A DNA stretch of 45,139 nucleotides from assembly GCF_900107855.1 (NCBI RefSeq), contig NZ_FNRJ01000022.1, forward strand, positions 1 to 45,139, written 5' to 3'. This stretch comes from Marinobacterium iners DSM 11526 (GTDB taxonomy: Bacteria > Pseudomonadota > Gammaproteobacteria > Pseudomonadales > Balneatricaceae). Position 1 is the first letter of the stretch. Every line of letters starts with the position of its first letter. Below are positions 8,945 to 18,464 of this stretch, in pieces. The notes below the pieces were generated by a model. The model made no database searches, was not told the origin of the DNA, and saw only the letters and a list, made by a program, of their open reading frames with translations. The position numbers and the translations under genes are program-made.

Positions 8945-9709
8945 TCAGTGGCGATGTTTAAAGCGGCGCCAGCACCACAGCAGTGGTCCAGAAAGGGCAT
9001 ACAGCAGGAACAGCAACCAGAGGAAAGTAGAAGTACTGATCGAAATGACCCCCAGAACCAGCGCGATCACCGCCAGAATCCAGAACGGTACCTTGCCCTT
9101 GAAGTCAATATCCTTGAAGCTGTAATACAGCACGTTACTGACCATCAATACACCGCACAGCGCCACATAGAACGCCACCAGATAGGCGGTACCACTCATG
9201 TCGAGCTCGTATTCAGCACACGTCCAGACAAGCCCAGCCACGACCGCTGCCGCAGCAGGACTTGGCAAACCGATGAAATAGCGCTTGTCGACCGAACCGA
9301 TCTGAGTATTGAAACGCGCCAGCCGCAATGCACCACCCGCCGCAAATACGAACGCGGCAAAAAAGCCCAGTTTGCCAAGATCGAACAGCAACCAGTTATA
9401 CGCTACCAGCGCCGGCGCCACTCCAAAGGAGACCATGTCGGCCAGCGAGTCATATTCGGCACCGAATGCGCTTTGAGTATTGGTCATGCGAGCCACTCGC
9501 CCATCCAGCCCATCAAGCAGCATGGAAACAAATATGGCAATGGAAGCAGGTATGAACTGTCCGTTCATCCCAGCAACGATGGCATAAAAACCCGAAAACA
9601 GGGCGCCGGTGGTAAACAGGTTTGGCAACAGGTAAACACCACGGTGACGCTGGGCACTGTTGTCTTGATGCTCACTCTCATCTCTCGGCGATTGTTGCTG
9701 ATCACTCAT
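8945..9709 (-). CDS. pssA: CDP-diacylglycerol-serine O-phosphatidyltransferase
   Basis: It transfers a phosphatidyl group from CDP-diacylglycerol to L-serine, the first step to phosphatidylethanolamine. The 254-aa product carries the complete CDP-alcohol phosphotransferase motif D-G-x2-A-R-x8-G-x3-D-x3-D at residues 69-91 and six to eight membrane helices, as in the integral-membrane (Bacillus-type) PssA. A hydrophilic Gln/Asp-rich N-terminus of about 25 residues precedes the first helix. It is transcribed alone, with its own terminator. In Pseudomonas relatives pssA also lies close to ilvC. Confidence 0.94.
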   Translation of the reverse strand: MSDQQQSPRDESEHQDNSAQRHRGVYLLPNLFTTGALFSGFYAIVAGMNGQFIPASIAIFVSMLLDGLDGRVARMTNTQSAFGAEYDSLADMVSFGVAPALVAYNWLLFDLGKLGFFAAFVFAAGGALRLARFNTQIGSVDKRYFIGLPSPAAAAVVAGLVWTCAEYELDMSGTAYLVAFYVALCGVLMVSNVLYYSFKDIDFKGKVPFWILAVIALVLGVISISTSTFLWLLFLLYALSGPLLWCWRRFKHRH

Positions 9710-9786
9710 TCAAGGCTGCCTCTTTGGTGTAACCGGAAGCCTCATTCTACCCGACAGCAAGGGCCAAACCCAACGCCCCGAGAAGA

Positions 9787-10371
9787 TCAGACCATCCCAG
9801 CCCCACCATCATCCTTGTAGGCATTGGCAAGATTATTAAACAACGCCCGGCTGATACCGGTAATCGCCATGAATTTATCCAATTCCTGTGCCAGCAAGGA
9901 GCTCTGATAGGACTCCTGCATGATGATCAGGCAGAACCCCGTTACACCGTTAACCGCTTTCATCATCAACCCCATACGCAGGGCATCACCGGCATAAACC
10001 TGTGTCAGGATCGGTACCAGATGTTTCTTAATCAGCAGGGTACCACTGGCCATGAACTCGACCGGTAACTTGACCTGGACATGTACCTCCCCCACTTTGT
10101 GCATACTGGCGGCAAAATTCGCATCGTAGGGACCACTGAAAATGGTTTGCAGCCAAGCCAAGTGAGTCGCTTTAAGCCCTTCGACGCGACCTTCAAGATA
10201 AGGCACTGCCGCCGGTATCTGCTGCAATTCGTCATAGAATTTTTCGGTCACCTCCGCCAAGTAGGGAAGCAGCCGGCCTCCCTCCTGAATCAGCAGCTTT
10301 TCGTCTTCAGAATCAAACCCGGAATTCAGCTTCCCACGCTGGCACAGGGTGGCAAAATCTGTCTGGCTCAT
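9787..10371 (-). CDS. Protoglobin-type single-domain globin, paralogue 1
   Basis: This 194-aa protein fits the protoglobin/globin-sensor fold (PF11563). It has FYDELQQIPA near the start, the W73 region (HLAWLQTIFSGPYD) and the proximal heme histidine H97 in VGEVHVQVKL. No output domain follows; the protein ends in a conserved tail ITGISRALFNNLANAY. The start at 10371 was chosen because AAGGA lies 8 nt upstream and the N-terminus aligns with both neighbours. It is the last of three tandem minus-strand paralogues, each with its own gap of 150 bp or more. Heme-based O2/NO/redox sensing is likely; the partner is unknown. Confidence 0.8.
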   Translation of the reverse strand: MSQTDFATLCQRGKLNSGFDSEDEKLLIQEGGRLLPYLAEVTEKFYDELQQIPAAVPYLEGRVEGLKATHLAWLQTIFSGPYDANFAASMHKVGEVHVQVKLPVEFMASGTLLIKKHLVPILTQVYAGDALRMGLMMKAVNGVTGFCLIIMQESYQSSLLAQELDKFMAITGISRALFNNLANAYKDDGGAGMV

Positions 10372-10533
10372 CAGGTACGTCCTTGCATGTGTTGGCTCAG
10401 GGTCACTCCCGGCGACCCTCGAAAGGGGCGCTATTTTCTCACGCCAACCACAAATATCAAGGTTTGCTAAACTAATACAGGCCACTGTTATTTAAAGAAA
10501 ACAATCAATGCCTCACTTGCATGTCGCTTTGAC

Positions 10534-11106
10534 TCAGTCTGACGACACACCTGTTTTCTTGCGATAAGCTGCCGACAAGTTGGCATAGAGCGCTTCGCTG
10601 ATCCCGGTCACATCCATAAACCGTTCCAGTTCGTGTTCGCGATAGGAAACCTGCATGATGATCAGGCAGTACACCGTAACACCGTTCACGGCTTTCATCA
10701 GCGTACCCAAGCGTTCCGGGTCATCACGGAACTGCTGTGCCAATACAGGAATAAGGTGTTTGCTGATCAATCCAATGCCACTGGCCATAAAGCGCTCAGG
10801 CAGGCGCACCTGTACATGAACAACACCCACCTTATGCATGTACGCGGCAAATTCATCGTCATAGGGACCAGTAAATATCTTTTCAAGCCACTTCCGATGA
10901 GTCGCTTTCAGCGCATCCAGTCGCCCTTCAAGGAAGGGCATTGCTTCGGGGATCCCGGCCAGTTCCGCATAAAAGGCATCCGTCACGAAGTCCAGCTCTG
11001 CCATCAACTGAGGCAGAGCACGTGATAATTCATGCTCATCCTGAGCATCAAAGCCGGCAAACAGCTTAGCCTGTTGATTCAGGTGGGAAAAATCGATTTG
11101 TCGCAT
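10534..11106 (-). CDS. Protoglobin-type single-domain globin, paralogue 2
   Basis: This 190-aa globin starts MRQIDFSHLNQQ. The ATG at 11106 has AAGGA 8 nt upstream, the same layout as the sister genes, so it is preferred over the ATG at 11115. The proximal histidine is H97 in VGVVHVQVRL, W73 is present, and the SGIGLISKHLIPVL helix is nearly identical to paralogue 3. The tail VTGISEALYANLSAAY is conserved. It has no kinase, GGDEF or MCP domain. Divergence is mostly in the first helices, suggesting different ligands or partners rather than simple dosage. Confidence 0.8.
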   Translation of the reverse strand: MRQIDFSHLNQQAKLFAGFDAQDEHELSRALPQLMAELDFVTDAFYAELAGIPEAMPFLEGRLDALKATHRKWLEKIFTGPYDDEFAAYMHKVGVVHVQVRLPERFMASGIGLISKHLIPVLAQQFRDDPERLGTLMKAVNGVTVYCLIIMQVSYREHELERFMDVTGISEALYANLSAAYRKKTGVSSD

Positions 11107-11268
11107 TAAACACATCCTTGCAATGGACCCGGCACACAGTGGCAGAGTCCTTTCCAGAAAAGGCTGATTTTGACTTGTTATGGTTCGAAACGTCTATCAC
11201 TTAAGGATCACCCAGCGGTGGATGAATACAGGCGCCGGGTGACGGATACAGGGGGAGTTCGATTCAAC

Positions 11269-11838
11269 TCAGGCCGCATGGCCATGATGGCTGCGATAGG
11301 CGGCCGCCAAATTATTGTAGAGCACTCGACTGATGCCGGTTACCTCCATGAAACGCTCCAGTTCATGACCGCGGTATGATTCCAGCATGATCAACAGGCA
11401 AAAACTGGTAGCGGCGTTGAGCGCCTTGAGTACCTGACCGATTTTACCCACATCATTGGCATAGATTTCAGGCAACAACGGAATGAGGTGTTTGCTGATC
11501 AGTCCGATACCACTGGTCATGAACTTCTCAGGCAGCTTCACCTGCACATGCACCACGCCAACATGGTGCATATAGGCAGCAAAATCGGCATCGTAAGGGC
11601 CGGTAAAAACCTTGCTGAGCCATGCAGTATGGGTGGTTTTCAAAGTATCGACACGCCCCTCCAGAAATGGCAGGGCTTCTGGAATGGTTTGCAACTCGGC
11701 GTAAAAGGCATCGGTGATGGCGGAGAAGTGTGGCTGTAGCCTGGAGGCCTCCTGAACCAGGATCAGTTCATCTTGCGGCTCAAACCCGGCATAGGCCTTC
11801 GCCTGCTCACACAGAACGGAAAAATCGACATTACTCAT
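11269..11838 (-). CDS. Protoglobin-type single-domain globin, paralogue 3
   Basis: This 189-aa globin starts MSNVDFSVLCEQ; the ATG at 11838 has AAGGA about 10 nt upstream. The proximal histidine is H97 in VGVVHVQVKL and W73 is in TAWLSKVFTGPYD. The tail VTGISRVLYNNLAAAY is conserved. It is the first of the three tandem genes. The upstream 400-bp region has mutually exclusive hairpins (12026-12086). It differs from larger globin-coupled sensors in lacking any output domain. Confidence 0.8.
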   Translation of the reverse strand: MSNVDFSVLCEQAKAYAGFEPQDELILVQEASRLQPHFSAITDAFYAELQTIPEALPFLEGRVDTLKTTHTAWLSKVFTGPYDADFAAYMHHVGVVHVQVKLPEKFMTSGIGLISKHLIPLLPEIYANDVGKIGQVLKALNAATSFCLLIMLESYRGHELERFMEVTGISRVLYNNLAAAYRSHHGHAA

Positions 11839-12233
11839 GATGGACGCATCCTTGACTGTTGGTAGCACAAGCACATCCGGTTACAGCCTAAGGGCCGGGG
11901 CGCACTACCAAGCGTTTTATTTTTATTAGTGAAGCCATTCATAGCACGCCCATACCGGAGTTCAAGTTTCCGGAATCCACTTCACGACCTGGATCAAGAA
12001 AAGTGGTTCTTCCTCTAATACTTTGGCGTAATACGAACAAAGCCCAAGCAAGGCTGGGCCTGTCACTTTATTACGCATGGGTGACACAAGCAGATGCCGT
12101 GCCAAAACCCTGCGGGAATTATGGTTATCAAGGATGACAGGGATATTGCAGCAGAAAGAAGAGAAGGCAGTTCAGCTTTTGCGTCAAACCGGTGCAAGCA
12201 GCACCGTTGGTGAGCACCGCAGCGCCGAAACAA
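11839..12233. other. Gene-free region between globin 3 and the ilvC terminator
   Basis: No gene is supported in this roughly 400-bp stretch; the short frames have neither ribosome sites nor recognisable families. It must contain the promoter of globin 3 (minus strand). An inverted-repeat cluster lies at 12026-12086 and is listed separately. Confidence 0.5.
12026..12086. promoter_or_regulatory. Nested, mutually exclusive hairpins
   Basis: GCGTAATA (12026-12033) pairs perfectly with TATTACGC (12069-12076) and encloses GCCCA/TGGGC (12042-12046/12055-12059). TGTCAC (12061-12066) can instead pair with GTGACA (12081-12086), which would break the first stem. Such alternatives are typical of switch-like leaders. 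Strand and function are not determined by sequence alone. Confidence 0.4.
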
Positions 12234-12258
12234 AACTGCCGGGCAAAGCCCGGCAGTT
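12234..12258 (-). terminator. Terminator of ilvC
   Basis: A perfect 11-bp stem (AACTGCCGGGC / GCCCGGCAGTT) with a 3-nt loop is followed on the minus strand by TTTGTTT. It lies 27 bp after the ilvC stop. Confidence 0.9.
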
Positions 12259-12285
12259 GATCTAATCACACAACCAAATGCGGGA

Positions 12286-13442
<1,157 letters not shown>

Positions 13443-14327
13443 ATGGATACCCGTACCCTGCGCCTGTTTCTGAGCCTGGCCGACACCCTGCACTTCGGTC
13501 GCAGCAGTGAAGCCTGCCATGTCAGCCCCTCAACCCTGAGTCGCGCCATCAAGCAGCTGGAAGACTCGCTGGGGGTTGAACTCTTCCTGCGTGACAACCG
13601 CAGCGTCCAGCTCACGCCCGAGGGTATGCGCTTTGCCCAGTACGCCCGCGAAGCGCTGCAGCAGTGGGAACAGGTACGTCATTCACTGCTGGAAAGCGCC
13701 AGCGAACTGCAGGGCGAGATCAGCGTATACTGCTCGGTCACTGCCAGTTACAGCTTTTTGTATTCACTGTTGAGCCGGTTTCGCCAGCTGTACCCACGTG
13801 TCGAGATCAAGCTGCATACCGGCGACCCCGAACATGCCATCGCCCGGGTGCAGAGCGGTCGTGAGGAGATTTCCATCGCCGCCCGCCCCGCTCACCTGCC
13901 GGCTGGGGTGGCCTTTCGGCCCATCGACCGCACCCCGCTGTTGTTCATCGCCCCTGCCAGCGAGCCGAGCGATACCCTCGGCAATGAAGCACAGTGGAGC
14001 CGCCAACCGATGATCCTGCCGGAAAGCGGTATCTCACGTGATCGCGTCAACCAGTGGTTCAGCCGCCGCCATATTCAGCCACGCATTTATGCCCAGGTCG
14101 CCGGCAACGAAGCGATCGTCAGCATGGTCAGCCTGGGTTTCGGCATCGGCGTTGTACCCCAGATAGTGCTGGACAACAGCCCTCTGGCAGATCGGGTACG
14201 GGTGTTGCCGGTATCACCGGCACTGGAGCCCTACGAAATCGGCCTGTTTGCACTGGAGCGCAAACTGCGCTCACCGTTGATCCGGGCGTTCTGGTCACTG
14301 CTGGATAATGGCTCTGTCACGGATTAA
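13443..14327 (+). CDS. ilvY: LysR-type regulator IlvY
   Basis: This 294-aa LysR-family regulator has a winged helix-turn-helix at residues 1-60 (SLADTLHFGRSSEACHVSPS then LSRAIKQLE). Its ligand-binding domain begins near residue 90. HTH sequence, length and divergent placement next to ilvC all match IlvY. It would sense the KARI substrates and activate ilvC while repressing itself. The start ATG follows an AT-rich control region directly. It is followed 42 bp later by an SLC13 permease on the same strand. Confidence 0.92.
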   Translation: MDTRTLRLFLSLADTLHFGRSSEACHVSPSTLSRAIKQLEDSLGVELFLRDNRSVQLTPEGMRFAQYAREALQQWEQVRHSLLESASELQGEISVYCSVTASYSFLYSLLSRFRQLYPRVEIKLHTGDPEHAIARVQSGREEISIAARPAHLPAGVAFRPIDRTPLLFIAPASEPSDTLGNEAQWSRQPMILPESGISRDRVNQWFSRRHIQPRIYAQVAGNEAIVSMVSLGFGIGVVPQIVLDNSPLADRVRVLPVSPALEPYEIGLFALERKLRSPLIRAFWSLLDNGSVTD

Positions 14328-14369
14328 CCCCTACACTGCCGGCTGAACTTTCAAAGAGGCCCCCGCTCC

Positions 14370-16202
14370 ATGACACCCGACATGCTGTTTGTGTTTGCCA
14401 CCCTCGGCATTACCATCGCCCTGTTTGTCAGCGATCGTATCCGCATGGATCTGGTTGCACTTATGGTTGTGGTTGCGCTGGCACTCTCCGGCATCATCAC
14501 TCCGGCGGAAGCAGTAGCCGGCTTCGGTGAGCCGGTGGTGATCATGATCGCCGCCCTGTTTGTGGTCGGTGAAGCGCTGTTTCGCACCGGCATCGCCGCT
14601 GCCGCAGGCAACTGGCTACTGCGCATGGGCGGCAGCAGCGAAACCCGGCTTCTGCTGTTTCTGTTACCCGTGGTGGCGCTGCTGTCCGCATTCATTAGTT
14701 CCACTGGTGCCGTTGCACTGTTGATTCCTGTGGTGCTGAGCATGGCACGCCGCTCCGGCATGCAACCCTCACAGTTACTGATGCCGCTGGCCTTCGCCGC
14801 CCTTATCGGCGGCATGCTGACGCTGATCGGTACACCGCCCAATATTATCGTCAGTAGCCAGATGCGCAGTGCAGGCCTTGAGCCGTTTGGCTTCTTTGAC
14901 TTTACTCCATTGGGGCTGGCGATTCTGATTGCAGGCATGGGCTATCTGATTCTGGTGGCCCGCAAGCTGCTGCCCGAACGAGCACAGCAACTGGCGGAAA
15001 ACACCGCACCGGGCGTCGCCGCCATCAGTGGCCGTTATGCCCTGAGTCGTCAGCTACACAAGCTGATGATCACGCCAGGCAGCCCATTGGCGCAGAAAAC
15101 ACCGGCCGAAGCGGCACTGCGCACCGAATATGATGTCACCGTGATCGCCATTTCCCGCAGTGGCGGGCTACTCTCCAGTTTAGTGCCGGTACTGAGCAAC
15201 ACCCGCATGCAGTATCAGGATCAGGATCAGGATCAGTTGATCGTATATGCCGACGAAGCACGGCTGGAACACCTGTGCGAAACACTGAAGTTGAAGCGGA
15301 TGGGCTTTCCGGCGCGGGAGATCAGTCAACTGGAACGTCGGTTCGGTATGGCCGAAGTACTGCTGCCCCCTGAGTCACCGCTGTGTGATCGTTCAATAAA
15401 GGAAGGACATTTTCGCGAGCGCTATGGACTGAGCGTGCTGGGTATCCGCCGAGACCAGGCCGCCATGGATACAAGTTTTACCGAAACTCGGCTTACACCC
15501 GGCGACACCCTGCTGCTGGCCGGCAGCTGGGAACAGATCCGCAGCCTGCAGGGTTCGCGCGAGCTGGTGGTATTGCAGACACCCGCCGAGCTGGAAGAGA
15601 TTCCCACCCACGGCAGCCGTGGGCCGGTTGCTCTGATTATTCTGCTGGCAATGCTGGTGTGCATGACCACGGGCTGGCTGGACAACCTGTCCGCCATTCT
15701 GCTGGCAGCGCTGGCGATGATTCTCACCGGTTGCGTATCACTGCAGGAGTCTTACCGCTCTCTCAACGCCACCAGTCTGATTTTGATCGCTGGCATGCTG
15801 CCGCTGGCACTGGCGATGGAGCGCAGCGGCGCCCTAGCCTGGGTAGTTGAACACCTCGTCAGCCTGGTCGGCGACAGCAGTCCGCTGGTTCTCTGTGCCA
15901 GCCTTTTCATGCTGACCTCCTTGCTGAGTCAGTTCATCTCTAATACTGCCACTACGGTCCTGCTGGCACCTATCGCTATCACTACCGCCCAGCTGACCGG
16001 CGTCAACCCGGAACCGGTGATGATGGCCGTGGCTATTGCAGCCTCGACCGCATTCGCCACCCCCATCGCGTCACCGGTCAACACCCTGGTACTGGCCCCG
16101 GGCAACTACCGCTTTGCCGACTTCGCTCGGGTGGGTATTCCGTTGCAGCTGTTGGCACTGGCGCTCACGTTGATACTGACGCCTCTGCTGTTTCCGTTCT
16201 AA
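14370..16202 (+). CDS. SLC13/DASS-type anion permease with TrkA-C domains
   Basis: This 610-aa permease has the split layout of the SLC13/CitMHS family: membrane helices 1-6 (residues 5-195), a cytosolic pair of TrkA_C/RCK_C-like domains (about 210-390), then helices 390-605. Two family-defining re-entrant motifs are seen, STGAVALLIPV and SNTATTVLLAPI. GTPPNIIVSSQMR is the other signature. Similar proteins carry sulfate, dicarboxylates or other anions; the substrate cannot be told from sequence. A CAGGAT tandem at 15217-15237 encodes a short QDQDQDQ run in the soluble region. Confidence 0.85.
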   Translation: MTPDMLFVFATLGITIALFVSDRIRMDLVALMVVVALALSGIITPAEAVAGFGEPVVIMIAALFVVGEALFRTGIAAAAGNWLLRMGGSSETRLLLFLLPVVALLSAFISSTGAVALLIPVVLSMARRSGMQPSQLLMPLAFAALIGGMLTLIGTPPNIIVSSQMRSAGLEPFGFFDFTPLGLAILIAGMGYLILVARKLLPERAQQLAENTAPGVAAISGRYALSRQLHKLMITPGSPLAQKTPAEAALRTEYDVTVIAISRSGGLLSSLVPVLSNTRMQYQDQDQDQLIVYADEARLEHLCETLKLKRMGFPAREISQLERRFGMAEVLLPPESPLCDRSIKEGHFRERYGLSVLGIRRDQAAMDTSFTETRLTPGDTLLLAGSWEQIRSLQGSRELVVLQTPAELEEIPTHGSRGPVALIILLAMLVCMTTGWLDNLSAILLAALAMILTGCVSLQESYRSLNATSLILIAGMLPLALAMERSGALAWVVEHLVSLVGDSSPLVLCASLFMLTSLLSQFISNTATTVLLAPIAITTAQLTGVNPEPVMMAVAIAASTAFATPIASPVNTLVLAPGNYRFADFARVGIPLQLLALALTLILTPLLFPF

Positions 16203-16209
16203 TAGCAGC

Positions 16210-17040
16210 TTAACCAAGCTGTCGATACAGGAAACTGACCGAACGCGTCCATGCCAAGGCTGCATCATCGGCGTCATAACGGGCGCCGGTGGGGTTGGCG
16301 AAGGCATGGTCCGCCACATACCAGTAAACGTTCAGCCTATCGGCTTTGCCTGCTTCGGCCATGGCCCGCTCAAAGCCGCCCACCATCGCTTCGTCGATAC
16401 TCTTGTCCAGCGTTCCGAAATGACCCAGCACCGGCCCTCGCAGGCGTGACAGCTGTTTTGGGGTACGGGTGACATTGCCGTAATAGATGATGGTCGCGTC
16501 GACCGGGGTTTCCATGGACGCATTGAGCGACCAGCCGCCGCCAAAACACCATCCCATGGTAGCGACCTTGCCATTACAGCGCTGGTGCCGCCGCAGCCAG
16601 TCAATCCAGCCGGTCAGTGTGTCTGTTGCCTCTTCTTCATTGACCGCCTGCATCAGTGCCATTGCATCCTCACGGGTATCAGCCACACCGCCTTTATAAA
16701 GATCCACCGCCAGCGCCATAAAGCCTAAATTGGCAAGCTCAGCCGCCACCGCTTTGATTTGGTCATTCAGCCCCCACCATTCGTGAATCAGCACCACCGC
16801 AGGAAAAGGCCCATCACCCTCGGGCATGGCCAAGTGTGCCTGCACCTTGTCGCCGCCTCCCAGTGCCAGCTGCACTGACCGAGTTCGGTTGCCCGCTGCT
16901 TGCGCAAGCAACGGATCCGCCAGCACCACTGCCAGTGGCAGTGCCAGCATCCCCTTCAGGAAACTGCGTCGCTCTTCACCGGTTGCCCGTGGAAGAGGCT
17001 GGCTCGACTGCGTGTTGCCACACCCCTTGATATCACACAT
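16210..17040 (-). CDS. Tat-exported dienelactone hydrolase family protein
   Basis: This 276-aa alpha/beta-hydrolase has a twin-arginine signal (RRSFLKG, residues 24-30, then a hydrophobic stretch and AQA). The DLH triad is present: C165 in GWCFGGG, D212 in GTLD and H245 in ADHAF. The cysteine nucleophile and VVLIHEWWGLN are family hallmarks. Periplasmic export distinguishes it from the cytosolic clc-pathway enzymes, so the substrate is probably not a catechol-derived lactone. The ATG at 17040 places the arginine pair at the usual depth. It converges with the SLC13 gene with only 7 bp between stops. Confidence 0.85.
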   Translation of the reverse strand: MCDIKGCGNTQSSQPLPRATGEERRSFLKGMLALPLAVVLADPLLAQAAGNRTRSVQLALGGGDKVQAHLAMPEGDGPFPAVVLIHEWWGLNDQIKAVAAELANLGFMALAVDLYKGGVADTREDAMALMQAVNEEEATDTLTGWIDWLRRHQRCNGKVATMGWCFGGGWSLNASMETPVDATIIYYGNVTRTPKQLSRLRGPVLGHFGTLDKSIDEAMVGGFERAMAEAGKADRLNVYWYVADHAFANPTGARYDADDAALAWTRSVSFLYRQLG

Positions 17041-17061
17041 GCCCGTTCTCCTTGTCGTCCT

Positions 17062-17089
17062 GTGGTGTGTCTCACTATAGACCACACAC
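17062..17089. promoter_or_regulatory. Imperfect operator-like palindrome upstream of the DLH gene
   Basis: GTGTGTCT and AGACCACAC arms face each other across CACTAT, 25-45 bp upstream of the DLH start. The minus-strand TATAGT inside is a possible -10. It could be an operator. Confidence 0.35.
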
Positions 17090-17157
17090 TGCTTCAGTCA
17101 GCTGTACGCGATCAACTCATAAAACTGATCAGGCTCAACCGCCCTGTTTAACCGCAG

Positions 17158-17182
17158 TTGCAAAAAAAAACTTTTTTTTGCC
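17158..17182. repeat. Homopolymer palindrome A9-C-T8
   Basis: TTGC, nine A, one C, eight T and GCC form an almost pure A:T hairpin. It lies about 110 bp upstream of the polyamine-binding-protein gene. It could act as a bent DNA or UP-like element or a bidirectional terminator. Its function is not known. Confidence 0.5.
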
Positions 17183-17289
17183 AGTCTTTTGTTCCATATT
17201 CACGCTTTGAATCCGTCCGCTGCATTCGCTGCCGGACACACCGTGAGGCACTCTTGAGCCTCCACCATTCACAGCGTTGCCGGAGACCC

Positions 17290-18390
17290 ATGGCGATGAA
17301 AAAAGTGTTCAAGCAACTCGGAAAACTGCTCCCTGGCATGTTGCTGGCGGGAGCCGCATCAGCGCAGGAACTCAACGTATACAACTGGTCTGACTATATC
17401 GCTGAAGACACACTGGCGCGGTTCGAACAGGAGACCGGAATCAAGGTCGTCTATGACGTTTATGATTCCAACGAGGTGCTTGAAGCCAAACTGCTGGCCG
17501 GTCGCAGCGGCTATGATCTGGCGTTCCCAACAGCACGCCCTTTTGCCGACCGTCACCTCAAGGCAGGCCTTTATCAAAAACTGGACAAAGATAAGCTGAC
17601 CAATCTGGATAACCTTGATCCGGTCATCATGAAGTCACTGGCCGACATCGACCCGGACAACCAACATCTGGTGCCTTATATGTGGGGCACCACCGGCATT
17701 GGCTACAACGTAAAGAAGGTGCGTGAGATTCTGGGCGATGAGATGCCACTGGATACATGGCGCCTGGTGTTTGATCCGGAAATCGTAGCCAAACTGGCCG
17801 GCTGTGGCGTGACGCTGATGGACGATCCGACCGAAGTATTTGTCGCGGCACGTGCCTATCTGAGCGAGGATACCACCGACTTCAGCAAGGCTGCACTGGA
17901 AAAGGCGGCTGCAACCGTCATGGTCGTACGTCCGAATATTCGTTACTTCCACAGCTCGCAGTACATCAACGATCTGGCAAATGGCGATATCTGTGTAGCC
18001 CACGGCTACTCCGGTGACATTTTGCAGGCCCGTGACCGTGCGGCCGAAGCCGGCAACGGGGTTGAAGTGGCCTATGCTGTACCCTCCGAAGGTGCCGTGG
18101 TCTGGACCGATGTAATGGTGATTCCGGCAGATGCACCGCACCCGGATACCGCGCACCAGTTCATCAACTTCCTGCTGCAGCCGGACGTCATCACACCGAT
18201 CACCAACTATGTGGCCTACGCCAACGCCAATGCGGCGGCTACCGAGTTGATCGACGAAGAGATCCGCAACGACGCCGGCATCTATCCGCCGCAGGAAACG
18301 CGTGAAAAGCTGATCGTGCTGAAAACGCCGACAGAACGTCAGATTCGCGACATGAACCGCAGCTGGACCCGAGTCAAAACCGGCCGCTGA
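17290..18390 (+). CDS. potF: Polyamine ABC transporter substrate-binding protein (PotF/SpuD-like)
   Basis: This periplasmic binding protein for putrescine or spermidine has a signal peptide (KKVFKQLGKLLPGMLLAGAASAQ) and a mature 340-aa type-II binding domain. It opens with LNVYNWSDYIAEDT, the SBP signature of the PotD/PotF family. The long upstream frame is spurious. GGAG at 17282 precedes ATGs at 17290 and 17296, and either may be used. A strong terminator after the stop (18415) separates it from the ATPase and permease genes, which would give excess binding protein. Substrate preference is inferred. Confidence 0.92.
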   Translation: MAMKKVFKQLGKLLPGMLLAGAASAQELNVYNWSDYIAEDTLARFEQETGIKVVYDVYDSNEVLEAKLLAGRSGYDLAFPTARPFADRHLKAGLYQKLDKDKLTNLDNLDPVIMKSLADIDPDNQHLVPYMWGTTGIGYNVKKVREILGDEMPLDTWRLVFDPEIVAKLAGCGVTLMDDPTEVFVAARAYLSEDTTDFSKAALEKAAATVMVVRPNIRYFHSSQYINDLANGDICVAHGYSGDILQARDRAAEAGNGVEVAYAVPSEGAVVWTDVMVIPADAPHPDTAHQFINFLLQPDVITPITNYVAYANANAAATELIDEEIRNDAGIYPPQETREKLIVLKTPTERQIRDMNRSWTRVKTGR

Positions 18391-18414
18391 ATCCAGTCGA
18401 TCACCTGAACCTGA

Positions 18415-18444
18415 GATGCCCCTGAAATCAGGGGCATCTTTTTT
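18415..18444 (+). terminator. Intra-operon terminator between SBP and ABC genes
   Basis: A 10-bp perfect stem (GATGCCCCTG / CAGGGGCATC), loop AAAT, then six T. It sits inside the polyamine operon, 20 bp before the ATPase gene, so it probably attenuates read-through rather than ending the operon. Confidence 0.85.
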
Positions 18445-18464
18445 ATCGGGAGTACCCACCACTG

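Noticed and set aside
15217-15237. CAGGAT tandem repeat as a regulatory or phase-variation tract
   Set aside because: It is in frame inside the SLC13 gene, a 6-bp unit, and changes only keep the reading frame.
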